Assembly: GCA_002099365.1 (NCBI GenBank)
Contig: MSED01000014.1
Coordinates: forward strand, 682,001 to 746,000
Direction of reading: 5' to 3'
Length of the DNA stretch: 64,000 bases
From: Phialophora verrucosa
Taxonomy: Eukaryota > Ascomycota > Eurotiomycetes > Chaetothyriales > Herpotrichiellaceae
Position 1 is the first letter of the stretch. Each line of letters opens with the position of its first letter. The translations under genes were made by a program, and so were the position numbers. The notes beneath the pieces were generated by a model that was not told where the DNA came from, searched no databases, and saw only the letters and a program-made list of their open reading frames with translations. Positions 12,878 to 24,420 of the stretch are shown here, in pieces.

Positions 12878-14590
12878 CTATCGCTTGACCGGGGTAGGGA
12901 TAACCAACAATTTCTTCCCCCATGGAGAGGTCACTCCTCGATCACATGGCCTCATCATATCTTCTGTCATACTCGGGTCGATCTTGATGTCGTACAGCTG
13001 GTATAGTCGTGCGAGAGTCAGGTTCAATCCAATTTCGGCGAGGTGTTTGCCGATACAATTCCGCGGGCCATAGCTGAATGGTCGCCACGAATTCCTCATC
13101 TCCGGAGTCGCATCCAACCACCGCTCGGGGATATACTCGAGCGGTTCGGAGAAGACTGTCGGGTCACGAGCGGTGATATACGCCGATGTCGAGACAACGG
13201 TGCCCTCAGGCACGTACTCGCCACTGATATGGCGGCCCGGCGAGACGCGGGGGAAACCGGAGCTAAGAGGCCCATACAGGCGGAGTGTCTCGTCGATGCA
13301 CGCCTGGAGATAAGGCTATAAGAAAACAAATGGAAACCGTTAGCGTGTGTCTCTCTTAGCGGCAAAAGTGGTCTTTGCCCAGATGTGTGCTTCCACGTAC
13401 AATTTTGGAGGTCTGCTCGAACGTGGGCTGGACATTCGGATCGGGGAACGTGGTCCGAATCGCCTTGGTGAGTCTTTGGTATATCCGAGGATTGCGGGCC
13501 ACCGCCCAGAGAGTATACATACTCGTGATGGCGGTGGTGTCGCTTCCGGCGATCAAGAAGATGATGGTGTTCTCGACCAATTCTTCCACCGAGAGCTTCG
13601 TCCCGGTCCCCTCATCCACGGCATCTACCAGGTTCCTCAAAAAGGTTCCCTTGGCGTAGGCCGAATCACGCTCACAGTCCTTGATGAACTTATTCACCCG
13701 TGTTTGCGCAAAGGTGATCAACTTGGCCAGACCCCGATAGGCGTCTTGGATGGGTTTGATGGGGAAATAGCGCAGTTGCGGGAGGAAAGACTGAGTCGGC
13801 ACCACAACCATACTGTTGGAAAAAACAGAACGTCCACATTAGCTAATATCCTATCGCGAACAGTCAAGCCGGAAACAAGAGCATATTCACAATATACAAA
13901 GGGGGTTCCAGAGTGTACGTACAATTGATCCATGTCATGCTGGGTGATCTGGCCCCGCCCAGGGACTATATCGAAGGATTCGCCAAAGACGAGGTAACTT
14001 GTGATGTCCAGATAGTGTTCGTTCATCTTGCCGAAGATGTCCACGACTCCGCCCTTGTCGGCCACGGGCGCGAAGACGTATTGATCGAGCTGTCTGACCT
14101 TCTTGAGAATGACATCCTCCTGTTTCAGAAGATTGTTCTCGGCGAAGCTATGCGAGACCAGTCTCCGAACGCGGGCGTGAGCCGTGCGGTTTCGCTCGTT
14201 CAGAATGCTCACAGTGCCAGTGACGGTGAAACCGTCGTAGAACTTCTTCTCCTTGAGACAAGGGTTCGAACTCTGGCCGTAGATGTCGCTCCAGGCCTTG
14301 GCGTCGCCGAAGAGCAGCTCGTTGTGGGCGACCCGCACCGGACTACCGTACTTCTGCACCATCTCATACTGCCAAGTGAGCCGGGTCCTCTTGACCATGG
14401 TCCAGATCGGGAGGAACGGCGTGAACTTTCCCAGCAAAGGGCCCGGGTACTTGGCCAAGGGATGAAAGAAGACGCGGTAGATGATAATGGCAACCAAGGA
14501 CAGCATCAGTAGTGCCCAAAGTGTGTAGACCAAATTGAGGGTCTGAATCTGGAGGCGCGCCAGGCTCGCCAGGCTCGTGAGAGTCGCCAT
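12878..14590 (-). CDS. Cytochrome P450 monooxygenase (P450-1)
   Basis: Heme-thiolate monooxygenase anchored in the ER by an N-terminal helix (LWALLMLSLVAIIIYRVF) followed by the proline-rich hinge HPLAKYPGP. Three exons (13923-14590, 13401-13812, 12878-13315) give 505 residues. Conserved elements are the I-helix AGSDTT, the K-helix ExxR in DETLRLYGP, the PERW motif in EYIPERW, and the heme-binding FSYGPRNCIG with the proximal Cys. Everything needed for catalysis is present. The upstream in-frame extension lacks an ATG, so the start MATLTSLASL at 14590 was taken. It resembles fungal P450s acting on small lipophilic or aromatic substrates, but the substrate is not predictable. It may belong to the cluster to its right or stand alone. 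Confidence 0.92.
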
Positions 14591-15701
14591 GGTTGATGCC
14601 TGATCACGAGGGCTGGCTTTAGGTGTGAGCAACAAGGGAACAATGGCCCAGGTCAAGAATCAAGGGCGTACTGGAGCCTTTCGAGAGAGCATTTCATTAT
14701 AAGTGATAATACCTGGCTCCCCCTGACTCACTTTCCTGTTTCTATGTCTTCTGACCTGCCCATCTTCTGAGATCATTCACTTCATTCTCCAAGCAGGGAC
14801 CAGCCCTGTTCCGCCGCCGTCGGAAAGGGGTTTTCGCTCTCGCACATCCTTGTACGTTGCCAAGGTTTGCTGTTGGGCTGAGCGCGGGGCGGGGGCATCT
14901 GCCTGTGCACCCCCCGTGGGGTTGTCATGGCGGCTGTTCACCGATGCGTCGGTACCCCATGTCACCCCACCCGGAAGACCTGTGAGGGAACAGCTCAACA
15001 AACCGTACGTACCATGGCAGATACGTCACTCTCCTCAACTTGATGGCAAGCCAACATATTTGCTCTCTGATTTGGCGAGGAGACAAAGCCGTACATGCAA
15101 CTCTTGTCAAGCTTGTAGGCAGGCAATCCAGTGGCGGCGCTGTGATACTTCTCTCATAGGAGTACAGGGTACGGTACGGTTGTTGCCAATCCTATGTACC
15201 TTGCGAGAGAGAAGGCACCTGTAGGACAGGACATCCAATATTGATTGTCTATAAAAATCAATTTCTAGCACTCAATGGCTCGAGCCGAAAGACGAAAGGA
15301 TCTTCACCTTTGCCTTGCAAGATATGAAAAGGTTGGTCCATCAACCGGGTGTTTTGTTTGAGGTCCTAGGACTCGACAGCCGAACTAGGACACCGAACTG
15401 CCGAACTTCTGGAACCATGTTAGCTGGATTTCTCAGTATGCTTCTTCCTTGCTCGTCAAAGTTACAGCCTCCCTGATGAGTTGAGTGTTTAATCCAAGCT
15501 CGGCTGATTTTTGCCCTCTTCTTCCGCGGATATCGATCGTTTCAGTCTGGGTATTACTCACGCTTAGGATGGAACAGGCGCGTCTATCAGTGGTGGCAAC
15601 ACGATGGAACAAATATATCAACAAAGTTGGTGCGATCAGTTGCATTTCGTAAGTCGAAACGAGCTCTCACGCGTCGGGGTTGTCTTTCCTATCTAAAGGA
15701 C
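14591..15701. other. Divergent intergenic region
   Basis: About 1.1 kb between the P450-1 start and the dehydrogenase remnant. A TATAAT-like tract lies near 14700 on the P450 side. No convincing gene. Confidence 0.4.
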
Positions 15702-16852
15702 ATGCCGTCAAAATCTGGAAATGATGACCCTCAAGTCATGCCGAAGGGGGCCTACGGCTTCATTGGTCTTGGAAAGATGAGGTATGCCATGGCCCTCAAC
15801 TTCCGGGCCAAGATGCCAGCTGTGTCAAAACTGGTTATGTGTGATGTCAACAAGGCGCGCGTTGAAGACTTCCTCGAGCAGCAAGGTCCAGTGGATGCTG
15901 CTTCGTCGCCGAGCGAAGTTGCTGAACAATGTGTAAGTGCAAGTGCCCCGAGAAGGATGTTCCGAGCCACGCTGGTCAGACTGTGCCCGGCCCGAGCACG
16001 TTGTGTGTACTAATGGTGTGTGTCAACCAGGATATCATCATCATTTCGTTGCCTCCCGGCAAGCCGATCGTGCAAGTCTTCACCGATCCATCCACGAGCA
16101 TCCTGGCAGCTAAAGTTGGTGATGGATCCGAGCTGGTCATCGACACTTCTACTATGGACGTTCAAGTTCGTTGAAGGCTGCCAAACAAGTTGTAGGCTCC
16201 GGGTTTGGGAATCTTGTCGACTGTCCAGTTTCCGCAGGCATGGAGTTTGCCAACAAAGATGAGTTAAGTGCCATGGTCGGCCGTTCGAAGGAGCCCTTCG
16301 ACCGAGTGCGACTAATCGTTCTGGCCTTGTCGGACGTCAACCATATCTATCACTGTAGACCTCCTGGATCTGGGCTCGCAGTTAAGATCATCAACAACTA
16401 CATTGCAAGCATTAGCTATGCCGCTTTGTGGGAAGGTAATACTTGCAAGAAGTCCCCCCAAAACCCAGACCACCCGACAATAACCTCAGCTGACTTTACA
16501 AAGGAGTGAATACTGGTGTCCGACTTGGTCTTGATCCCAAGGTCCTCACAGGTGAGAAGCGCCTAGGACTGACTGCCTGTGCTCTCCTCGACGCTCGTTA
16601 TCGCTGACCCTCTGGCTGATAATAATCCCAGATGTCATCAACACCATCGGTGGCATGTGCTAGAACTCATTACATATGTCTCCCGTCAAGGGAGTGCAAC
16701 CCACGTCATCGGCCAATCGAGATTTCAAAGGCCGTCCTGACGGGGGCCTAGGGTTCGACTCGGCTACCGAGAGCACAGACATGACGGTCGTTCTGCTGTC
16801 TCAAGTAAACGCCAGGTCTGTGATGGCAGACGTTATGAGAGATTTTTAGAAG
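15702..16852 (+). pseudogene. 3-hydroxyisobutyrate dehydrogenase-like pseudogene
   Basis: Remnant of a beta-hydroxyacid dehydrogenase (6-phosphogluconate/3-hydroxyisobutyrate dehydrogenase family). The N-terminus has the NAD-binding stretch YGFIGLGKMRYAMALNF. The substrate-binding block appears as VDCPVSAGMEFAN and the catalytic-Lys block as AVKIINNYIASIS. Three introns still splice in frame. Two lesions break it: a one-base shift near 16166-16168, just before SLKAAKQVVGSGFG, and a TAG at 16661-16663 where relatives have Trp (GGMC-stop-NSLHM). Homology continues past the stop through SPVKGVQPTSSANRDFKG and fades near 16850. The usual glycine-rich GYxMA is altered to RYAMA. An inactive gene is the best reading. 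Confidence 0.75.
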
Positions 16853-18233
16853 CATGGGGCCCGCACATGTCTTACCGTTGCGCAGAAACCATTCGCCGAT
16901 TTGGGAACATCTGCTGACGCTTCTACCCTCTGCTATCAGATAGTCCGTTGTGTCAGGGAAAGGAATAGAGGAGCATGTTTATGCTCTTTTCAGAGGAGGA
17001 CGGGATCTCAGTCTGAGAACGGCAGGCCAGAGTGACTTGCTACATGAGAAACACAAAGAACATTCGATTTACAAATTCACACATCGTTACAAACTGTCGT
17101 CCGGTAGAGGACAGGAAAATAGAACCCTAAGCCTGCTAAGTTTATCGATCTTCGTAGGAAAGCAAGACAGGCCTCCTCCTGCCTGATATACCTGAAGTTC
17201 TGCAGATGTAGTTTAAAGTGCAGTGACTCGTAAGGCAGAGATCTGTGCTCAGAAGCTTGATGACGGATGTACGAGAACATGGATTCACAGAAGTGTAAAC
17301 TGAACGTACCAGGAACAACCGATGAGCCGGTACTACTAGACATAAAGATGTTTCAGTCCGGGTCTGGGCATGGCCGCCGGCAGCAGTACGGTGCCGCCTA
17401 CGTTGAGCGGCTCCGGCTTCCTGGCCTTGATTTTCGATCCTGCCGTTCTGCGACCTATCAAGGAGGTGAAGAAGGACGCCGACGGGTACGGGGAGTTTCT
17501 TCGCTCTGCTCGGACGCTCTCCGGCGGACATGTTCGCGTGGATATGCCGTTCGATGGCAACTATGAACGCCGTAAAGCTGCGACAGAGCGTGGTTCGCTG
17601 GAGGTCCCGATGATATTGGTTGAGCGGCTCCGAAAGATAGCCTCACAAAGTCGTGGTCTTGAGTAGGAGACAAATACATGAGGAGCCCAGCAAGAAACAG
17701 ATTAACGAGTTGACTGCCCGATCATTCCGAATTAGACGGCCAAGCTGCTTCCACAGAGGCGGAATTTAGCCATGCCTAGAGAAGATGAAACCCGCCGGCC
17801 CACAGTTCGTTCCACCCTCCAATGAGTGAAGTTCCTTCGCCTGATCCCCTCTACTGTGCGTCCCATATGCAGTCAAAATCTATGCCGGTCTTCTGTTCTG
17901 GCGGCAGTGCTGGCCCGATGTCCTTCGCATTCTCGAGACGTTGAGAAACCCTCGGTCGCAAATCACAGTTATCCTCTGACTACTGCATGGTCTATACTAC
18001 TAGCCGTTGCCACCCCTGAGAGTGAACGCATGAAACGTGTCTGCCGTACAGAAAGTAATTCATCAAACCTCAGTCATGCAGCGTCCAAGCCCACGGAGGT
18101 TTTCGAAGGCGGAGAACACGTTCCTTGCACCTCCACGTGACTGCGAGCTATGATTATCTCATTAATGATTCTATTCCTGCAGAGGGACACGTAGCAGCAC
18201 AACAGCACTGTACCGTGATATGAAGGAGTAGAC
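16853..18233. other. Gene-poor region with unassigned open frames
   Basis: Overlapping open frames around 17267-17666 and 17826-18140 have no recognisable motifs. One (17370-17666, plus) has a plausible globular composition but no family resemblance. The last few hundred bases precede the flavocytochrome gene. Confidence 0.35.
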
Positions 18234-19868
18234 ATGTTGACCACTCAGGAGGTACAGAGGCATAACACCCAGGAGTCTTGCTGGGTCATCATTCACGGGT
18301 TGGTCTATGATCTATCTGACTTCTTAAACAAACACCCTGGTGGTGCGGCCTCGATTCTGCGCTATGCAGGTCAAGTACGTCTCAAAAAGGCATGCCCGAC
18401 AATTACAAAGGCTAACCAAGATCAGGATGCGACGGACGAGTTCGATGAAATACACCCACCGGGCACTCTCGAAAAGGAGCTATCAGCAGGTATGTAGATA
18501 CTTATCTGGAAATGCAGTCGTGCTGACATGTGTAGACAAATGCCTGGGAGTAGTCCAACCATCAACCATACATAGTCACCCAGCCCGAGTCAAAGAGCCT
18601 CATACGTCCAGTCCGTCACCGATGTCTATGCAGATCGAAGCCTGTTTAAATTTGGGTGATTTTGAGCGGGCTGCCAAAGAAGTGCTATCGACGCACGCAT
18701 GGATTTACTATTCGTCAGCCGCACAGGACAGGAGGAGCTTCGACAACAACATAAACGACTGGGGACGTTTACGTTTTCGACCACGTGTCATGAGAGACGT
18801 GAAGACGGTTGCTACGGCTCAATCAATACTGGGGTTCCAGAGCAGTCTCCCTTTTTTCATCGCCCCATGTGCTTTGGGGAGACTAGGTCATCGCGACGGA
18901 GAGTTGTGTCTCGCGCGCGGAGCTGCTCGAGCAAACATCCCATACTGTCCAAGCAACTCGTCATCCATCTCTCACGAGGACCTCTGCAAGTGTTTCAACG
19001 ACGAGGCAACTGGAGGTTGTCTCTTCTTCCAACTCTATGTCAAAAAGTCGAAGGCAGAAACCATTAAAGATATCCACCGAGCACGGCGATTGGGCTATAA
19101 GGCTCTTGTCATCACGGTGGACGCAAATGCAGTTGGTATTCGCGACCAAGACGAAAGACGCAAAATAAGGGAGACTTTGGCATCTGGTCAACCCTATATT
19201 TCTCCCTGGAGAGCCGCATTAGCTAACCCGGACCCGGAAGCTGTGCTTCGCGCACCACACTCATCGACACTGAATTGGGAAGACTTGTCCTGGATCAAAG
19301 AGGCATGGAAAAATGCGGGACCCTTGTGTATAAAGGGGATTCTGACTGCCGAAGATGCTAAAATCGCTTGCGACCTTGGAGTCGATGCGGTGTATCTTAG
19401 CAATCATGGGGGTCGACAGCTCGATGCGGCACCGTCAGGGCTCGCAGCACTCATGGAGATCCGACAGTCCTACCCTGAGGTGTTTGAAAAATGTGAGATC
19501 CTGCTAGACGGCGGGGTCCGACGGGGCGCCCATGTTATCCAGGCGCTCTGTCTAGGGGCGACCGCCGTTGGTCTTGGGCGCCCTTTCATGTACGCTATGA
19601 GCACCTTTGGGACTGACGGAGTTCAAAAGGTGATCGAGAGTGAGTTGTCTCCCTTTCTCTTAACTGTTCACGTCTGTCTTGAAATCTCCAGAGAACCTGC
19701 GGCTGACATAACTCGGAAGTACTGTCTGACGAGATCAACACTACGATGCGACTCCTGGGAGCTACAAGCCTGCATCAGTTACAGCCAGGTTTGATTAACA
19801 CCCGTGGACTGGAGAGATGCATGAGTCGGGACATATTAGGGCTAGGATATGTCAATATGAAACTGTAG
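18234..19868 (+). CDS. Flavocytochrome b2-like FMN 2-hydroxyacid dehydrogenase
   Basis: FMN-dependent alpha-hydroxyacid dehydrogenase fused to an N-terminal cytochrome b5 domain, the architecture of fungal L-lactate:cytochrome c oxidoreductase. Four exons (18234-18374, 18426-18489, 18536-19639, 19720-19868) give 485 residues. The b5 domain has the heme-ligand motif HPGG (NKHPGGAASILRYAG). The barrel domain has SSISHEDL, FFQLYVKKS, VITVDANAVGIRD, the phosphate-binding DGGVRRG and the active-site SNHGGRQLD with its catalytic His. No mitochondrial targeting sequence precedes the b5 domain, so a cytosolic or peroxisomal place is possible. In this setting it may oxidise a 2-hydroxyacid product of the neighbouring catabolic route instead of lactate; that is inference. 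Confidence 0.9.
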
Positions 19869-20418
19869 ACGTGGCTTGGGACAAGAAAGTGGGCATGTAG
19901 TACCGTCAGTTTCCTGCGCATAGAAAGCACGGGGACAGCTTTGGTGTTCGGCCTCTCATGGATGACCCGTCAATGGAATAGCATTATCGTGTCTATCGCC
20001 CCCTTCCTTCCGGCTTTTCCGTGTTCTGAGACCGTCAAAAGCCTGATTGGACTTTGTGACTGTCATTCACAGGTGCGGTAAAGCCGTTCTTCAGCGGGGT
20101 CATACTATCTCCTACCTGGGCATTCCGCTGGACAGATCTATCATGAACCCCACTCCAGCAATTTTTGGCCAATGATGGCACAGGGGCACACACAACGCTT
20201 GCACACCCCGATCACCCTGAGCAAGGTGCGGATAAACCATCGTGGTCGCGCCTAATTATCTCCGATTGTATGTAGTCATGAGAGCAGGCTGAGAAATGAT
20301 TTCGGTACAAACGGCGGCTCCTGATGGGGATTTAGTATCATTCGACTTCCTTTTAAGTGCTTTCTTCCCACCAAGTTTACCAACATTTCCCTCGATCAAA
20401 AACTCAAGTCAGCTCACA
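19869..20418. promoter_or_regulatory. Upstream region of BVMO 1
   Basis: 550 bp between two genes on the same strand. It contains a TTTTCCG near 20016 but no exact copy of the TGTTTTCCGC element found elsewhere. An in-frame ATG at 20296 would extend the BVMO by 41 residues of low conservation and is not preferred. Confidence 0.35.
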
Positions 20419-22053
20419 ATGGGCTCCATGGGAACAGAGAAGCAATGGGAGGTTATGATAGTAGGCGGTGGGTTCGGAGGGATGTATCTATTGAACAAAC
20501 TACGCAAATTCGGGTTCAATGTACATCTCTATGAAGCTGGCAAGACATTTGGCGGCACGTGGTTCTGGAATTGCTACCCAGGGGCCCGTGTTGACTCTGT
20601 TGTTCCAACGTATCAGTTCTCAGCAGATGAAACATGGGATCAATGGGAGTGGTCCGAGGCCTATCCAAAACGAGAGGAGCTGGAGGCATATTTTCAACAC
20701 GTTAGCAGACTCTGGAATTTGCACGCTCATGCAAGCTTCAACTCGCGTGTGGTGAGCGCTCACTGGGACCCAATTCAAAAGATGTGGCACTGCGAGATTT
20801 CCAATGACGAGGACAACACCACCATTCTTGCAAAGACACGAATTTTGCTCTTCTGTGCCGGTCTCTCCGCCGTGCCATATAAGCCGCCATTTCACGGTGT
20901 CGACATTTTCAAGGGGAGTATTTACCACACTTCGAGATGGCCACGCGAGGGTGTCGATCTAACAGGAAAACGTTGCGCGGTCATCGGTACCGGAGCTACT
21001 GGAGTTCAAGTGATCCAAGAGGTCGGACCGGTCGCCTCGCGTCTTACCGTGTTCCAAAGAACACCCAATACCGCTCTGCCGATGGACCAGGCCACTCTGA
21101 GTAAAGAGGACAACAAGAAGATTAAGAAAGAAATGGCACACACTCTAGAGACGGCCAAAGCTACCTGGGCCGGATTCCTGTTCTCGTGGCACGATAAGAA
21201 TACCATGGATGACTCACCGGAAGAACGCGAAAAGTTCTACGAGCAGCTGTGGCAACGAGGCGGGTTCGCTTATTGGGTAGGAAACTACAAAGATACATCC
21301 TTCACCCCGGAAGCTGCTGAGGCAGCTTACCAATTCTGGCGAAAGAAAACTAGCGCATTAATCAAGGATCCCTACAAGAGGGAAAAGCTATGTCCGGAAG
21401 TGGCGCCGAATCCTTTCGGAACGAAACGAATCTCCCTCTACAGGACATATTACGACGTGATGAACTTGTCCACGGTAGACCTTGTTGATGTTGACGAAGA
21501 CCCGATCGATGGCATTACCGAATACGGCATCAGACTGCAGAACGGCGGGGAGATTGAACTGGACGTCATTATCTTCGCCACGGGCTTTGATACTATTACC
21601 GGAGGTCTAACTCATGTCGACATCCGTGGGACTGACCCTTCCTTTACACTCGGAGACAAGTGGAAAAAGGGATGCTACACATATCTCGGGCTCTCCAGTC
21701 ACGGGTTTCCCAATTTCTTCTGGGTGTATGGGCCCCAATCACCAGGTCCCTTCTCAATTGGACCCAACTGCATCGAGTTCCAAGGTGATTGGTTGACTGA
21801 TTTGCTACGTGATCTGCGCCGGGACGGCATCACGACCATCGAGGCTACTGCAGAGGCTGAACAGGAATGGAGGGAGCAGATAATGGCAGCCGGTGACTTG
21901 GGTCTTTTCAAGTATGCGAAGAGTTGGTGGTTTGGGGCCAACATTCCCGGGAAGCCAAGAGAGTGCTACAATTACATGATGGGAATGCCAAAATACAGAC
22001 AGACGTGTAGTGAAGTGAGGGAACGTGGTTACACAGGCTTTGACTTGCAGTGA
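20419..22053 (+). CDS. Baeyer-Villiger monooxygenase (BVMO 1), cyclohexanone-monooxygenase-like
   Basis: FAD- and NADPH-dependent enzyme converting ketones to esters or lactones. Single exon of 544 residues from MGSMGTEKQ. The N-terminal FAD site is VGGGFGGMYLL, the NADPH site is IGTGATGVQVIQ, and between them lies the type I BVMO fingerprint FKGSIYHTSRWP (FxGxxxHxxxW), complete. YPGARVDS and FATGFDTITGG are further family blocks. The YPGARVDS form places it nearer cyclohexanone/cycloalkanone monooxygenases than the YPGC-type BVMOs also present here. It reads away from the flavocytochrome gene and ends about 390 bp from esterase 1, which is on the opposite strand. A BVMO beside an esterase is a classic ketone-cleavage pair. 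Confidence 0.94.
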   Translation: MGSMGTEKQWEVMIVGGGFGGMYLLNKLRKFGFNVHLYEAGKTFGGTWFWNCYPGARVDSVVPTYQFSADETWDQWEWSEAYPKREELEAYFQHVSRLWNLHAHASFNSRVVSAHWDPIQKMWHCEISNDEDNTTILAKTRILLFCAGLSAVPYKPPFHGVDIFKGSIYHTSRWPREGVDLTGKRCAVIGTGATGVQVIQEVGPVASRLTVFQRTPNTALPMDQATLSKEDNKKIKKEMAHTLETAKATWAGFLFSWHDKNTMDDSPEEREKFYEQLWQRGGFAYWVGNYKDTSFTPEAAEAAYQFWRKKTSALIKDPYKREKLCPEVAPNPFGTKRISLYRTYYDVMNLSTVDLVDVDEDPIDGITEYGIRLQNGGEIELDVIIFATGFDTITGGLTHVDIRGTDPSFTLGDKWKKGCYTYLGLSSHGFPNFFWVYGPQSPGPFSIGPNCIEFQGDWLTDLLRDLRRDGITTIEATAEAEQEWREQIMAAGDLGLFKYAKSWWFGANIPGKPRECYNYMMGMPKYRQTCSEVRERGYTGFDLQ

Positions 22054-22445
22054 CGGCATCACCGCAAGGTGGTCCCATAGATTGGGAACATGCACATAGA
22101 GGCGAAGGCTTTCCCTTCAGCAGATTATGATCCATTCAGATCGCTCGATGGTGTCTGTCTAGTACCTGCAAGTGGAATTATTTGGCACGACTGAACTACA
22201 CGCATGTTCCAAACTCTGCAGTTGGTAAGGGTAGACGTGGAAATCTATTTGTGTACTCAGCAGTGCAAATGCGTCTTACGTTGATAGCAGCATCTGCTTT
22301 GATTGGATTTTATCGAAGATTTCGCATCATGAGTCTATGTTTACGAGCACAGAATATAGTATGTACTATTCTTCCATTCATCTATTTGAAATGGCACATG
22401 TCGAAGCTAAATGCGTGCTCTCTCGGGTCAGGACCATCAACGATC
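22054..22445. other. Convergent 3' region, BVMO 1 / esterase 1
   Basis: About 390 bp between two convergent genes. No further gene seen. Confidence 0.45.
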
Positions 22446-23867
22446 TCAAAAACACCAACCTTTGCTTGCCAGAAGCTTTTTAACCCAGGTAGCAGATTGC
22501 TTAAAATACTTAGTTGTTGCCTCCAACTGCGGGAAGGTGTAAAATCCATGAGGCAGCCCCGGGAAAAGTTCAATATCGACGGGAATACTAAGCCAGCGTT
22601 GTGGTTAGCATCGAGTTTCTGATGCCATGACCCAATCCAGTATGCTGCGAGCAGAGGGGAGCTTCACATACCCGCCTTCTTTCAGCTTGTTCCCATAAGC
22701 AAATTCCTCGTCCCTTAGGGGATCCTGCCCACTGATCTGTAGGACTGTTGCAGATGTCTGGGATTAGCGTCGGATAGAAAATGCCATTGGAAGAGTCGGC
22801 TTTCCCAAAAACTGGCATGGATGGGAATGATCTGTACTCACGTGTTGCTGGTAACCCTTTGACAGATTCAACTAGCAACGGATTCGCATAAACATCCGGC
22901 CTCAGATGGGGCATGTATTGTGCCCAGCAGCCCAACATACTTTCCTTCCCAAGGACAGCGGCGTTTGCGTTTTGCTCGAAGCTAGTGTATTCGTAGCCTT
23001 TGTCTTTAGGGAAATAATTCGGATGACACAGGACTGGGCTGTTGAGCAACTGCCCAATGATGCCCTCGTCGCCGAGGTCTCGTGCCATGATAGGCAACAC
23101 AGCAGCCAAGTTACCTCCAGCCGAGCTGCCACAGGTTATGATCATAGACGGATCTATCCCGAGACTGGAAGCGTTATTCTTGCACTGGCAACATTCGTCA
23201 GCACAGATGGTAGCTTTGGAGCAGCAATTCAAGCGTGGCTGCGATATCTTTTCGTGATTGTTGTAGATCTCGACTTGACCCAAGTACGTGTAGATGAAGA
23301 AGAACATGACCGGAAGCAGAGGGAGATCTCACCCATTTGAACGCATCGTAGTAGTCGTGGATCTGCTGAGGATAACGATGCTCAGGAGCCCTAAAGCCTA
23401 GGTTAGAGGGCTCCATTGCAACCAAAACGACACCTTTGAGTCGGGGGTTCAGGTGTTGTTGCTTACAATCGATAATTAACACTGACAACCACTGCTCCGC
23501 TCTCTTTCGCAGTATAGCGATTGACACCCTCCTCAACAGTGTGGTCTCCCATCATCCAACCTCCGCCGTGGGCGGTCAACATCATCGGTGCCTTTTGTCC
23601 TCGCTTGCCCATAGCTTTCAGCATTTCCGCGTTTCTGTAAATCTTGATTTCTACCTCGTGGCCATCTCTCATTGAAATTCTCTTGTACATCACCTCCAGG
23701 TCCATTGGAGCTCCTTCCGGCATCACCAGAGGGTTGGATTGCCATACCTCGTGCAGCTTTTCCGGAGGCAACCCCCAAAAGACGCTAAAGCGATCCTTGC
23801 AATCCTCTTCTATCGGCGCCCATGCTGGGTCTACCTTTGATAGCCAGGTATACTTCAGACTTGCCAT
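22446..23867 (-). CDS. Alpha/beta hydrolase esterase 1 (HSL/GDXG family)
   Basis: Serine esterase of the hormone-sensitive-lipase-like family. Five exons (23467-23867, 23333-23390, 22842-23184, 22672-22744, 22446-22587) give 338 residues. The oxyanion motif HGGG (LTAHGGGWMMGDH), the nucleophile elbow GSSAGG (CGSSAGGNLAAV), the acid loop SGQDPLRDE and the catalytic His in PGLPHGFYTFP are all present. There is no signal peptide, so it is likely intracellular. The natural partner is BVMO 1: the BVMO ester or lactone product would be hydrolysed to acid and alcohol. Exon lengths of 401/58/343/73/142 match those of esterase 2 at 35.1 kb (395/58/340/73/142), so the two are paralogues. A TGTTTTCCGCC element lies 175 bp upstream. 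Confidence 0.92.
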
Positions 23868-24420
23868 GGTCTCTTTGCGTCCGATAGCTTGGGGACGAGA
23901 AACAGCAGGGGATTTTCTGCTCACGACTAGGATGCTTCGGTGGTCGCTTGAAAAGAAAACGATCGGGTATTCTCGCTTTCCCGATTAGGGCATCAAAAAG
24001 TGGATCCTACTTAAGTCGGCTGTCTTTTCGAGTTCGGCGTTTGTTTTCCGCCCACGCTCCCTCCTTTGTCCGGAGATGTGTAAAATAATCTGTACGAAGA
24101 TCATGTTCTCAGAAGGAGACTTTTCGCATTGAGGAGCGCTCACAGGAGTAGATATCTCTGCCTACGATGTATCAACGGGCTCATCTTACTAAAAAGGCAC
24201 AATTCAAAGGCCTGAGAAGACGATTATCTTTCACCATTCGCGACATTGCACCTCTGTCAATCAAAGTATGTCCAAATACATTGGTCAATTACTCCACGTT
24301 TGTCCCCGTTCTAGTATCTATCCACCACGCCTCCGGAGCAAAGTCTGGGTGCTACATCCTGCATCACATCCTGCATCGAATGCTCATCGTCCTTTACTCA
24401 GCTGTACCTGGCCCGTCTTC
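23868..24420. promoter_or_regulatory. Esterase 1 promoter region
   Basis: 550 bp upstream of esterase 1. TGTTTTCCGCC occurs at 24042-24052 and is shared with the esterase 2/ADH promoter. A GC-rich CGG/CCG-containing stretch spans 24015-24075. Confidence 0.45.

Noticed and set aside
14850..15224. Plus-strand frame with a Cys-rich segment (CNSCQACRQ)
   Set aside because: The Cys spacing does not match a zinc cluster and the rest looks random; it lies in a divergent promoter region.
17370..17666. Plus-strand frame of 98 codons (GSGFLALIFDPAVLRPIKEV)
   Set aside because: Protein-like composition but no family recognised and the opposite strand is equally open.
20296..20418. N-terminal extension of BVMO 1 from an earlier ATG
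   Set aside because: The extra residues show no targeting signal or conservation; MGSMGTEKQ matches the start of BVMO 3 (MGSIPTTPR).
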